This document shows, piece by piece, positions 45,501-55,080 of a DNA stretch of 64,000 nt (its first letter is position 1; each line of letters opens with the position of its first letter). The notes under the pieces were generated by a model. That model was given only the letters and a program-made list of their open reading frames with translations. It was not told the DNA's origin and made no database searches. Source of the stretch: Pyrenophora tritici-repentis (Eukaryota > Ascomycota > Dothideomycetes > Pleosporales > Pleosporaceae); NCBI RefSeq assembly GCF_003171515.1, contig NC_089391.1:3100001-3164000 (forward strand). Direction: 5' to 3'. Position numbers and translations under genes: made by a program.

Positions 45501-45962
45501 CCCATTTCCCTCACACAGGCGCTGCAGCAACTGCCCAGCGAACAAGCAGACGAAGACTCCGACATGGACGTCGACCCAGACGAAGAACCCGACCAAGACC
45601 CGACAGACTCTGAAGGAGAAGAAGACAACCCGCCCCCCAAGCCCACCCGTCATAAATCCACCTCCACCCGCGGCCGCTCAACTCCTCGCGCCCGCGCTTC
45701 TCAATCCTCAACGCGCAAACGCAAAGCCACGCTACAATCCCCACCCACTGCCCAGCGCACAGCACCCAAGCGTGCCGCTGCGCGACAAAGCAATGTGCAA
45801 GTGAAAAGTCACTTCTTTGCAGAAGCAGCAAGCGACGCTGAGACTGACCTTACTGACATGACTGACCGGGCGTCGCCCAAGAAGGCGGCTCGAGGGCGGG
45901 GCGGGGCACGGGCGAGGGGACGAGGAAGGCCTCGGGGTAGAGCAGGGAAGGCTAAGGACTGA
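42513..45962 (+). CDS. RAD4: DNA repair protein RAD4/XPC homolog
   Basis: Nucleotide-excision-repair damage sensor acting with Rad23 in the nucleus. Single exon, 1149 residues from ATG at 42513. A basic N-terminal tail (SRKRLRSDSPKAEPPAKRARDRK) and acidic stretch precede the transglutaminase-like domain (HCMHVQYLMYHNLMRNAWI; KYLSAYWKAKYRVTAPS; TYWTEAISHLTHTP). BHD1 (YKNSSEYVLERHFRREEALKPGAK), BHD2 (VYRRKDIVLCKTQESWHKEGR) and BHD3 (HNAFGNIDVYVPTMVPKGA) follow in order. The tail has three GGFV/GGFLP-like motifs near 45290-45400, an acidic run, and an Arg/Gly-rich end. Larger than yeast Rad4 (754 residues) because of the tails, as usual in filamentous ascomycetes. Confidence 0.93.
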   Translation: MPPILSRKRLRSDSPKAEPPAKRARDRKPPAPPRRGKETVFQTLDAPPKVKRTLSQTKALLEQEDDESELSELESSEDDFEDVPLNGASKAKGKTKGQTDEDGSESEDNDWEDALGAHHHTKPDHGPTPVITGDIALTLSAAPRNAFERSDGKKGPSKIQRQIRNVTHCMHVQYLMYHNLMRNAWIQDKETQKILVENMSTGCWRELEKYWNDAGVTDGLSRAVVQKALSPSQKETASQKGKWKDSGESGVMVYGSPQKRSAPRGDKKTTSKAKDSPQNTRKARDWGAASEPLEPNTPNLSAGDPLLRLLKYLSAYWKAKYRVTAPSLRKRGYLSPSTLEDEIKTWKNYPNHPDTFGERIENLEAFRDRARKCEGSRDLGEQLFTALVRGLGIEARMVVSLQPVGFGFSQVEEGKPKNLEKLQQAKPAYKSATEETTSPDAKPRPDAAAEKGKPSTKPKVDDSSDLSSVISICSDEDNRPAKKAPKARDYSKDLPYPTYWTEAISHLTHTPIAVSPFPRLIIASAASPDKLSEFYARGAAADKARQVLAYLIAFSADGTAKDVTTRYLPKHQWPGRTKGFRMPVEKVPIHNNRGKVKRWEEWDWFKSLMRPYSRPHEKRQPWDEVEDEGDLIPAQPDKKKEMDEEGGKETLQGYKNSSEYVLERHFRREEALKPGAKIIRHFVTGKGDNEKAEPVYRRKDIVLCKTQESWHKEGREVLEGEQPLKLVPMRAVTVTRKREIEERERIEGGKVKQGLYSKAQTDWIIPDPIVDGKIPHNAFGNIDVYVPTMVPKGAVHIPLKGTARVCRKLNIDYAEACTGFEFGKQRAVPVLTGVVVAQENEDMLIDAWEAEEAEKQRKERAKREKFLLALWRRFASGLRVVNRMREEYGEEIELPAKAKVVPPKEGDCDEGGKPSQWDVFQNHTDFEGGFVRDEAAASGGGFVPEQSHPTSDHNEDMAGGFLPASQDEPIHGDLTIDHDDKKEASRATISESTHRTPISLTQALQQLPSEQADEDSDMDVDPDEEPDQDPTDSEGEEDNPPPKPTRHKSTSTRGRSTPRARASQSSTRKRKATLQSPPTAQRTAPKRAAARQSNVQVKSHFFAEAASDAETDLTDMTDRASPKKAARGRGGARARGRGRPRGRAGKAKD

Positions 45963-46330
45963 GGGAGTTGTAGAGGGTATTGGATGTAGTGGACGGCGGT
46001 GGAATTGTAATTGAATATTGAGTGGATATGGGGGTGGGTTGGGTACTGCTTTTAGGGGCTGTCAAACTTGGCAAGAATATGTATAGATGGTATTTTCATG
46101 TCAAAGTCTGGGTTTCCTGAGTGGAAATCGTGGAAAGGATAGCCTATATGCTCACTTTGAGATCATTTTTGGCTGGAAATAGACACAGTAGTAATGGTAG
46201 TAGCAGCAAAGCCAACCCGCAGGGACATGTTCATAGAGCTGACTTCTATATGACAGGCTGGCTGCTTCACCATCCAATAATCAGAAGAGATTGCGTCAAT
46301 TCGAAACCCCGGTTAACGATAACGAACTAA

Positions 46331-46453
46331 TCACGTGTCTCCCAAAGCGACCACAGACCATCTCAAGACTTCGCTGTTGACAGGCCGAGCACTCAAGAAG
46401 CACCATCTTGCGACAGAAGTACCCAAGTTGATCACATCAATCATTGGCAGAAG
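46331..46453 (+). pseudogene. DUF7924-family gene, 5' fragment (left of transposon)
   Basis: An open stretch after the in-frame stop at 46328-46330. It reads into the GGCAGAAG target site as ...QVDHINHWQK. If the element and one copy of the duplication are ignored, it continues in the same frame to TWPDEYFES on the right side at 49566. This is typical of the N-terminal part of fungal DUF7924 proteins. No start ATG is seen; a possible 3' splice site CCCAAAG precedes it. The 3' remainder is at 49566-50695. Confidence 0.6.
46446..46453. repeat. Target-site duplication, left copy
   Basis: GGCAGAAG directly before the CACACCTGAG end of the element; an identical copy is at 49558-49565. Eight base pairs is the size produced by hAT insertion. 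Confidence 0.95.
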
Positions 46454-46503
46454 CACACCTGAGATCAATCAAGCTAGCTTGATAGCTTGATTGGAAGATT
46501 GAT

Positions 46504-46543
46504 GCCAAGCCAATTCAATCAATCCAGCCAAACCTCATACAAA
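46504..46543 (+). repeat. Subterminal direct repeat of hAT, left
   Basis: 40 bp beginning GCCAAGCCAATTCAATCAAT, repeated with one mismatch at the right end in the same orientation. Subterminal repeats in hAT elements serve as transposase binding sites. Confidence 0.85.
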
Positions 46544-46859
46544 AACGCAATCAATCCAGCTGAGCTTTTCCGTGAGCTTGATTCAGATTGATAGCTTGAT
46601 TGCCTTAAGTATATAGTAGATTTCGGTGATGAGGCAGCCCATGAGGCAGCTTAGATAGCTGTAAAAGCTCTATACTGAGCTTTTTTTGGTGTTTTAGTTA
46701 CGCCGTGTAACATTGAGTAATATCCGATAGCTCCGTGTAACTAGCAGCCAGCGCGTCGTCTCATATAGTATACTCCATCTCCATCTCCATCACCCACAAT
46801 ACTATATACTTTTGGTGTTGCAGATCTATCGCCGTATACCTCACCTCATCGTCGCCCTC

Positions 46860-49379
46860 ATGCCGCCCAAAAAACGCGTCTCTGATAGCGCTCCCTCGCC
46901 TAGAAAGCGCGCGCGCGGCACTGCGAGCCAGCCCGTCGCGATCGACTCGCAGTCATATCAATCTCAGCCATCTGCTCTATCTCCGCCGCCTCCATATACA
47001 CATACTTTCGAGTCGCGATTGCGCGAGTCGCAGCCCGAAGACGCTATCGTCGCGCCCGCCGAGGGCAGTGAGCAAGCTACGCTCGCTCCGTCTTCTGAAG
47101 CCGCCGACGACGCTGTAGATGAGGCTTTTGACGCCCATCTCGAAGACAATTATGATGGCATAGATTGGGGTCGCCTTAAGCTGTATACGAAGCCTATCAC
47201 GACGCACCAACACAAGCGGAGTTGGATCTATCGCCACGGCTATCGCGTCGCTCTTCTCAAAGATCCAACCCGCGTATTCTTCATCTGCCACTGGTGTTTC
47301 AAGCACAAGCTCACGGATATTGGTATTGGGATATACAATACAAGCGCAGCAGTCTCGTCAGCCGCGCGCCACCTCAGCGAGCAGAAACCTGGCCATAGGC
47401 TAGTAGCACCAGGCAAGACTCCAGTTGCTAGTGTTTACAACGCGCTCACCACTGCGAGAGTCCCTATCTCACAGGCAGTAGCTAATCAGATTAACGGGTT
47501 TAGCAAGCAGCGCTTTAGGTTTGCCGCAGTAGACTGGCTCGTCGCGAACAACCACCCCATCTCTGAGTTCGAAACACCAGCTTTTCGACGCCTAATTGCT
47601 ATCGCCAACCCACTTGCAGAAGCAGCGCTCTGGAAGAACCACAAGAGCGTCTCCCAATACGTCATACGACTGTTTGACTGGCTCAGGCCCCGCGTTGTCC
47701 ACGAGCTGTCACAATCGCTTAGCAAGATCCATATAAGCTTTGACGGATGGACAACGAAAGGCGGCAAGCGCGGGTTTCTCGGTATCGTCGCCCACTACGT
47801 CAACTCAGATGGCAAGCTCCGAGACCTGCCTATCGCGCTGCCTCAGCTCACAGGCGCTCACTCCGGCGATCGATTAGCTGAGGTTGTATTATCAATCTTA
47901 GAGCAGTTTAGCATAAGCGAGCGCACACTCGGTTACTTCGTCCTCGACAATGCCTCTAATAACGACACCGCTGTCGCTGCGATTGCCCACGAGCTTAACT
48001 TCAATCCTATACACCGACGCCTCCGCTGTGGCCCTCATACGATCAATCTGATTGGGCAGAGACTGCTCTGGGGCAGAGATGCAGACTCATACAACAACGA
48101 GGGAGTTGACGAGCTCGCCGACGAGGCAGCGTTTATAAAGGAGTGGCGAAAGCACGGGCCTTTAGGCGTACTTCTCGATATTGTCAACTATATCCACACA
48201 CCGCAGCAGTACAATCTTTTTGAGAAGGCGCAGCGTACAGCTTACCGTGAGCTACCTCACGACGCAGACGACAAGCTCACGATACTACAGCCAATCAAGC
48301 CAGTAGTCACACGCTGGAACTCATACTTCGACTGTTTTGAGCGAGCTATAAAGCTCGCGCCGGCCATCAACGCGTACGCGAACACCCACATACAAAATAC
48401 AGCAAAAGAGGATATCTACGCCGACTCACAGGGCAAAAATCGGCCTGCTGCTCCACAGTGGATGAGATCAGACGGCCTCACAGCTGCCGATTGGGCTGTT
48501 GTTACCGACTATATAGAGGTTCTTAGGCCACTTAAAGAGTGTACAAAGCGCTTTGAGGGACGTGGCGAGTATAGCTTTGGCGCGATCGCTGAGGTGATCC
48601 CAACGTTTGAGTTTCTACTCACTCAATTAGAAGCTCGCCTCCTCTACTACGATTGCGTAGTCCATGACGCTCACGACGAGGCACCCGAAGATCACCTTCC
48701 TATTAATCTACGCGCAGCGCTACTTAAGGCGAACGAGTACTACGCTAAACTCGACGACTCGCCAGCTTACTACGCTGCTACAATACTCCATCCTCGCTAC
48801 AAACACTACTGCGATCAAGCGTGGGCTGAGAAGCCTGACTGGCTGGCGCTTAATAATCTTAATTTCCAGGCACTGTGGGCGGATTACAAGTCGCTGCCGT
48901 TACCGAGGCCTTGCTACACACGCGCACCGAAGAAACCGAGCAATATTGACGACGCGATTGACGGCATTATTGATCCCACACGCGGCAATACTAAGGAGGA
49001 TGAGTATGAGCAGTGGAAGCGCGAGCCAATCGTTGGCAAGGGCACCGATCCTATACAATACTGGTTCGGGCTGCGCGATCAATATCCCAACCTTAGTAAG
49101 ATGGCGCTTACTATACTCTCTATACCCGCTTCAAGCTGTGAGTGTGAGCGCGTCTTCAGTGAGCTCGGAGATCTACTAGAGCCTCGCCGACGCTGTATAT
49201 CACCTGAGCTACTAGCAGCACTACACTCAGTACGACGATGGAGACGGGCAGGTTTTGGTGGCGGCGACAACGACGATATGGGCCAATCAAAGCTTACCGA
49301 CGAGCAGATGGACGTTTTGTACGAGCTTAGCAAGTGGGTGGGCGAAGACGACGATCTAGATACATGGGACGACGGCTGA
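46860..49379 (+). CDS. hAT transposase
   Basis: 839 residues; the first ATG is at 46860 (the upstream extension begins with TTG). The N-terminus is basic and disordered (MPPKKRVSDSAPSPRKRAR), a likely nuclear signal. A BED-like zinc finger follows (FFICHWCFKHK, with a distal His region RHLSEQKPGH). RNase H-like core motifs: ISFDGWTTKGGKRGFLGI, FVLDNASNNDTAV (catalytic-Asp region), RRLRCGPHTINLIGQ, VVTRWNSYFDCFERA. The C-terminal hAT dimerisation region reads KMALTILSIPASSCECERVFS and RRRCISPELLAALHSVRRW, followed by an acidic end. No stops, frameshifts or introns are needed, so it is likely functional. Confidence 0.95.
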   Translation: MPPKKRVSDSAPSPRKRARGTASQPVAIDSQSYQSQPSALSPPPPYTHTFESRLRESQPEDAIVAPAEGSEQATLAPSSEAADDAVDEAFDAHLEDNYDGIDWGRLKLYTKPITTHQHKRSWIYRHGYRVALLKDPTRVFFICHWCFKHKLTDIGIGIYNTSAAVSSAARHLSEQKPGHRLVAPGKTPVASVYNALTTARVPISQAVANQINGFSKQRFRFAAVDWLVANNHPISEFETPAFRRLIAIANPLAEAALWKNHKSVSQYVIRLFDWLRPRVVHELSQSLSKIHISFDGWTTKGGKRGFLGIVAHYVNSDGKLRDLPIALPQLTGAHSGDRLAEVVLSILEQFSISERTLGYFVLDNASNNDTAVAAIAHELNFNPIHRRLRCGPHTINLIGQRLLWGRDADSYNNEGVDELADEAAFIKEWRKHGPLGVLLDIVNYIHTPQQYNLFEKAQRTAYRELPHDADDKLTILQPIKPVVTRWNSYFDCFERAIKLAPAINAYANTHIQNTAKEDIYADSQGKNRPAAPQWMRSDGLTAADWAVVTDYIEVLRPLKECTKRFEGRGEYSFGAIAEVIPTFEFLLTQLEARLLYYDCVVHDAHDEAPEDHLPINLRAALLKANEYYAKLDDSPAYYAATILHPRYKHYCDQAWAEKPDWLALNNLNFQALWADYKSLPLPRPCYTRAPKKPSNIDDAIDGIIDPTRGNTKEDEYEQWKREPIVGKGTDPIQYWFGLRDQYPNLSKMALTILSIPASSCECERVFSELGDLLEPRRRCISPELLAALHSVRRWRRAGFGGGDNDDMGQSKLTDEQMDVLYELSKWVGEDDDLDTWDDG

Positions 49380-49459
49380 GACTCAACACCAAAAAATATA
49401 TACAACTTTCCTATTTGGGAATCAAGCACCCAAGCTACCAATCAAGCTAACAACTTTCC

Positions 49460-49499
49460 GCCAAGCCAATTCAATCAATCCAGCCAAATCTCATACAAA
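49460..49499 (+). repeat. Subterminal direct repeat of hAT, right
   Basis: Second copy of the 40-bp subterminal repeat of the hAT element (first copy 46504-46543), 58 bp from the right end. Confidence 0.85.
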
Positions 49500-49557
49500 C
49501 AGCCAATCAATCAAGCCGGGGGCTGTCAGCTTGCTTGATTGATTGATCTCAGGTGTG

Positions 49558-49565
49558 GGCAGAAG
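49558..49565. repeat. Target-site duplication, right copy
   Basis: GGCAGAAG immediately after the CTCAGGTGTG end; identical to 46446-46453. Confidence 0.95.
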
Positions 49566-50695
49566 GATAGAACTTGGCCAGACGAGTATTTTGAGTCGAA
49601 CAAAATAAGTCATTTGTTGGCAAGAAGAAAGTCGATACCTTCTTTTAGGCGTCAACGATCAGGGTCGGGGTCCATTACGGCTAGCTCTGATACACCAAAC
49701 GACCAACAGCCATGGGACGAGAAGACTACGCCATATCAGGATCAACGTCATAAGACCTCAATTGAAACCAAAGGCAGTTCCATGCGCAGTTATGTTGGCA
49801 GAGGTGAGAGGAATCGAGGAAGATAGCGAAGGTACTTTGCGACTCTTGCTACAGCAGAACGATCCCTGTGAACTTTGACCTAATACTCCCTGCGGCCTCG
49901 CTCTTTGACGATGATATATTCAGCAGGACCTTCGACATTAAACGGCCCGAACAAAGCGAAGGTTCTTCAAAACATCACTCGGCTATTAGTTCAATCAGCT
50001 GAAGCTATAGCTACACGTAACGCCAGACTTGAACCTCTCATTGAAAGCGTCAACGAAGACTGGAATAACGCTACCCCCTTGTCCGCAGCCCGACTATGCC
50101 GTCGAATTCAAACGCGAGGCGTTTACAGAACAACAGCTCATTAAGCTTTCACTTTTCATTGGCGACGTCATCGCCGGCGACCTATCCTACTTCATGGCCA
50201 CGTACTATATGTACTTCCCGTTATTGACATGAAGTAACATGCGGTGCTACAGCGCTTGACATCGCAGACCGATAAAACACTCACAGCATGACCCTTGCAG
50301 TCAGAGCGATTGTCGAGTTTTTCCGACTTCTCAAGCCCGAAGAGGAGCTTCACCGGCAAATTCTGGCCTTTTTAATCACCCAAGATGCCCGGTCGGTGAG
50401 AATATACGGTCATTACCTAGTGATCAATGGAAAAGACACTACCTTCTATCGTCACCATATCCGCTCCTTCGACTTTACAGCATTAGAGGGCAAAGAGAAA
50501 GGGACGTCATATAATTTCACCGGGAACGTCTACGATATGTGGATACTATGGCACCTGGACAATATCCGCTCGGCCATTGATGAGCTCCCGTCTGAGTTTG
50601 ACTTCAAAAGCCCGTTGCTCCCAGAGGGATCCGGACTTTCGCAAGACTCGGAAACTTATCATCTCCCTAGATGGTCACCGTCATCTCACTCATGA
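49566..50695 (+). pseudogene. DUF7924-family gene, 3' part, decayed
   Basis: Continuation of the gene split by the hAT element. Pieces in order: TWPDEYFES...SHLLARRKS and ETKGSSM (open to 49826); NFDLILPAASLFDDDIFSRTF (~49870-49935); QNITRLLVQSAEAIATRNARLEPLIESVNE (49905 frame); PQPDYAVEFKREAFTEQQLIKL...SYFMATYYMYFPLLT (ends in a stop at 50232); and MTLAVRAIVEFFRL...RIYGHYLVINGKDTTFYRHHI, FDFTALEGKEK (50288-50695). These match the usual order of fungal DUF7924 proteins, but the frame changes at least three times and stops intervene. The frameshifts show decay independent of the insertion. The family's function is unknown. Confidence 0.75.
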
Positions 50696-52900
50696 GACCA
50701 CGTGCATCCAAAAAGTGGAGATAAAATGCTATGAATGTAAAGTGCTTGATGCAAAGCAGTCTTAATTTGTTTCCCGTTTGGCCCTCTATTAAACATACGA
50801 TCGGCCTTTGTTTTCACGAATACGATATTTAATCGCCCATCGAACTCAGTAGTAGCCATGTAGCCGCCACACGGCGCTACGAGATGTGACAACGTAGCCT
50901 AGACGCCCGTTTAGCAGCAGTCACCACACATCGTGACATCTTACAGTTATCGATGGGCCTTCTAGCTTGTCTGTTACTAGCCAGTAATGTTTGTAACGTC
51001 CCACATTGGCAAGCCTTGGACGCGATAGCGTCACCTCTCACGCGGATCGACTCCCATATGTACGTCACTTCACGAAGCGGAATGTAGATCAGCCGTAGGT
51101 AGAAGCCGGGCCATTCGCAGAGGCGAGAGGACCTGGCCAGCTGGCCGTATCTTTTGCCTCCGGGCTGAAACGGAGTAGGAAAAGAACAACCACTTAATCA
51201 ACCACTCGACGATTCCACCATCAGCGTGTCCTGCATGTCTCGTACAAATGTTTGCAATCCAGCGTGGAAAGCTCGGACTGTTTGCACGCCGCTCCATGCG
51301 CTCTCCGAAAGTGACTCGTATCCGTATTCATCATAAGTAGACTATACTCTTACGACTGAGTCAAGCCAAACTAGTAGCGGGTGAGCAGCCTGAGATGTAG
51401 GTAAGCCGAGGTTGATTTGCACCTAAGCAGCGACGCTTACTAGCCCTAGAGAAATTTGACTGTCTACTCCGTTAGTCGCTTAGTTCATTGGTCTCACAGG
51501 GCTGCATACTTCGCATGCACATTCGGGCGGTTGTACCAATAACGCGCGACGCAATGCATCCCGACATGCACCAGTTCCCGGAAGTTTTTCTTCTGCAGCG
51601 CAAGAGCCGTGGTTGAGAAGGTTTGGGCCTGACGTAAACTCGGCCAGTTAAGTACCACCATCCTTCCTTCATGATTATCCTCATCTAAAAACCAACATCG
51701 GTGAACCTGTCCATCTCACCTCATGCTCATGCACCCAAGTCCTTCGCAATTGTCCCATGAAACAGATTCCCTCCGCGTGGCAATCCTCCGCACCGGAACG
51801 AGACCTCCTAAGTATGCCAAGCCAATTTCTCACGCATGCGCAGGGCGGGCCCGCACGTTACCCGGTATTGTGTGTGTGATGCTATTTGGAGTATTGCCGA
51901 GCCGACTGGCCTGGGCATCGGCGTCTTGGTCTCCGCGCGAATTGGGCTGAGGCCTGGGGCTTGGTATTGGGGTGCTTGGCGGAGTTAGCGCCCCCTGAAG
52001 CAGGATGGTAGGCGGTTATTAATAAATGGGGGATTCTTGCGAGGCGAGGCGGGAGGATTTTCGCCATGGCTGCGAGGTACGATGGCTCGATGATGAAGGA
52101 TGATAGTATGGACGGTCGGGGTGGCGTTGTTTTTGATTTTTTTGGATGATGGTAAGTTGAGATAGACGGGAGAACGGCGTTGTTTTTTCTGGTGCTGTGA
52201 TGTGCTGACATGGATGGGAAACTCAGTTATCCAGGAATACCCTATATGAGGGCACGTAAGCGTGTGCCATGGGTCAACAACTAAGTACACATTCGACCTG
52301 CATGACCGCATTTCGCTAAACTAAAAAACCACTACACGTCTTATGTTCCCGTATTCAGGTCTCCGCTCTTTCCATGCCGCATTTCTACCGATAGCCGTCT
52401 GTCCCCTCCGCTCGTATTTTCATTTCCTTTGATTCGTTCTTTTGGCGGCGATACTGCCTTTAAAGTGGGCGTTTTCTTGGCTCGCCTTGCCGTGGCTTGC
52501 CATGTGTCGTTTAGGTAAGCTGGGCGCGCGAGCCCTGTAGCGAGCGCACATTAGTTACCGAAAACGGACGTGGGTATGTGTTGGGGTATGGATAGGATGT
52601 GGAGAGAGGGTCGACATTTGCGGGTCCGGGTCCTGCGGGTTCTGTTGGGAGGTTGCTTGTGAGGATTCAAATACAGGTGCTTTTATTGTTTACATCCTCC
52701 CCCCTCACCCGAGTTTTGGTACCACTCGTCCCTCGCTCGCTCTCTTTTTTTGTTTCGTGTGTACATTGCCAGTCTTTTCGGTCGTCGTGTCAGACTGTGC
52801 GTGTGTACTCGCTGTCATTCGCTTACTTCTACACCCTCTATCAGTCCCTCTGTTAGCGGGATTTACATTTTTACCCTTATTTTAATACCCGGAAGAAGAG
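50696..52900. other. Long intergenic region
   Basis: 2.2 kb between the DUF7924 relic and the chitin deacetylase gene. No accepted gene. The last ~250 bp before 52901 is T/C-rich, as in fungal promoters and leaders of highly expressed secreted proteins. Frames such as 50288-type relic extensions or 51985-52311 (minus) are not supported. Confidence 0.4.
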
Positions 52901-54492
52901 ATGCGTTTCCAAGATATTGGTATTGCTGCTATGGTGGCGCCCCTTGTGGCTGCCCATGGAGGTATGGAAGGTGTGCCGAAGATCTTTGGGTTGCCCAGGG
53001 GTTTGGAGTCTGACTTCAAGGCTCCCGTCGCTGCTCGCGTGCTGAGGCATGCTTCGGAGCCCAAGGGTGGACTGCTAGAGACTCGTCAGGGTGGTCAAAA
53101 CGGTCGATGTGGTGCTGCTTTTGGAAACGCGAAGTGTGCGACAGGTTACTGCTGCTCGGGTTCAGGATACTGTGGTACAACGAAGGATCACTGCTTGGCT
53201 CCGGACTGTCAGATGGACTTCGGTCCTGCTTGCGATGCCAACAAGGCTCCAGGTGGTGCTACTACACGTAATGACCCTCGTCCTCAGAAGGGTAACGTTG
53301 CGTACGGAGGCGGTGGCATCTATACTTGCCAGAAGGCTGGAACCGTTGCCATTACTTACGACGATGGGTAAGCCACTACATTATACACCAGCACAATTTG
53401 AATACAGCTAACATGAATAGTCCATACATTTACACTGAGCGCGTCTTGGATCAATTCGCTACCTACGGCTTCAAGGCGACCTTCTTCGTGACCGGAATCA
53501 ACAACGGCAAAGGAGCCATTGACACCACAGCTGCCTGGTCTAATGTTATCAAGCGCATGATAGCTGAGGGTCATCAGGTTGCCTCCCACACATGGAGCCA
53601 CGCGGACTTGAGCAAGATCAGCGACGCCCAGCGCATCAACGAGATGGTCAAGAACGAAATGGCCATCCGCAACATTATCGGAAAATACCCCACCTACATG
53701 CGACCTCCTTACAGCTCTTGCAACGCCGCATGCCAGACGACGATGAAGAACCTGGGCTACGTCATCAGCTACTTTGACCTTGACACCGACGACTACAACC
53801 AGTTGTCTAACATTCAAGTTGCCAAGGATAACTTCAAGAGGATCCTCGATTCCACTGCTGGTGGCCCCCAATCTGGCGACCGTCTGGCTATTGCCCACGA
53901 TATTCACGAGCAGACTGCGCTTAACTTGACTGGATACATGTTGGAATACCTTAAGTCCAAGGGTTACCGCGGTGTCACCATGGGCGAGTGCATGGGCGAG
54001 CCTGAGGCAAACTGGTACCGTACATCCGGCGAAGCTCCTCCCGCAAACGGCGGCGGTAGCGGTAACGGTGGCGGTAGCGGAAACACCCCTGTGTCAACCG
54101 ATGGCTCCTGCGGCTCTGGAAAGGGCACGTGTGCTGGTTCGACATTCGGAAACTGCTGCTCGCAGTACGGATGGTGGTAAGTTCATTTTCATCCCTATTC
54201 TCAAGTACATCCAACTAACAACCTCAATAGTGGCGCTTCAACTGATCACTGCGGCGCTGGCTGCAACTCTGCGTTCGGTACCTGCACCACAGGTGGCGGC
54301 AGCGGTGGCGGCGGCGGCAGCACGACTCCTGGAAAGAAGGTTTCTACAGATGGAACTTGCGGAGTCCAAGGTGGAGCTACTTGCGCCGGTTCGACGTTCG
54401 GAAACTGCTGCAGTTCGTATGGGTGGTGTGGTTCCACCACTGGACATTGCGGTAGTGGATGTGATACTTCCTCCGGTACTTGCACCAAGTAA
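52901..54492 (+). CDS. Chitin deacetylase with CBM18 chitin-binding modules
   Basis: Secreted CE4 polysaccharide deacetylase predicted to convert chitin to chitosan in the cell wall. Model: join(52901..53367, 53421..54176, 54231..54492), 494 residues; introns of 53 and 54 bp, each with a CTAAC branch site. A signal peptide (MRFQDIGIAAMVAPLVAAHG) precedes a CBM18-like module (CGAAFGNAKCATGYCCSGSGYCG). CE4 motifs: TYDDG (D154, D155), H212-TWS-H216 metal site, RPPYSSCN, DLDTDDY, and AHDIH. After a Gly/Ser linker come two CBM18-like modules (CAGSTFGNCCSQYGWCG and CAGSTFGNCCSSYGWCG), separated by a Gly/Ser linker. All metal and catalytic positions are present. Intron 2 splits the second module at TG/T of its Cys codon. 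Confidence 0.93.
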
Positions 54493-55080
54493 AGTGAGCG
54501 AGAATTGCTCTTTGCATACGAATCAATGGGGACGATGGCTTGCATTCGGATGTGGGCAAGCGAGATATCAGAAAAGTAATTTAATGAAAATTAATACTGT
54601 ATTATGATATCCACCTATTGGCGTTGTTCTCCTGACTTGTTGACGGAATGTGCGCTGACTCTGCTGTAGGGCTATACTCAGGGGAAAGGACGGCTTGGAA
54701 TTGGCGCGAGGGATTTGACCGGTGAGAGATGATATGACAGGATGCCCAAGGCTGATACAACTGCGCGTGCTATGCTGTATCACACAGTGGCTACTTCAGC
54801 TTCCATGATGTTCGTGGCTGAGTGCATATGCATATCGCGCTAACTGAGTTGAGCGGGATGAGGGGCAGTGCGCAGTTGCGGCTGCCTCGTCGTTATCTCA
54901 GCCTCTCCTTGCAAACACATCTCTTTTTCGCGGGTGCAACTCTGTAGCCACCTGTTGCCGGTGTTTTCGGGTTGCCGGCTGGCTTCTGAGGCCGAACTGC
55001 AGCCTGTGGCGCTTACCTGGATGATTACAATGAAGCCCCAACCTCACGATCGCAAGCACTCCCTCCCTCCCGCGCCCGCC
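54493..55080. other. Intergenic region
   Basis: 588 bp of 3' region of the deacetylase gene and sequence before the kinase relic. No feature of its own. Confidence 0.4.

Larger units (their letters stand above)
46454..49557 (+). mobile_element. hAT-family DNA transposon, complete
   Basis: 3104-bp element. The ends are perfect 19-bp terminal inverted repeats, CACACCTGAGATCAATCAA at 46454-46472 and its complement at 49539-49557. It is flanked by identical 8-bp duplications. Inside each end is a 40-bp direct repeat (46504-46543 and 49460-49499, one mismatch) and several AATCAATC/GCTTGATT motifs that probably bind transposase. The single transposase frame is intact. Identical duplications, intact ends and open frame point to a recent, potentially autonomous copy. 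It lies inside a DUF7924-family gene. Confidence 0.95.
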
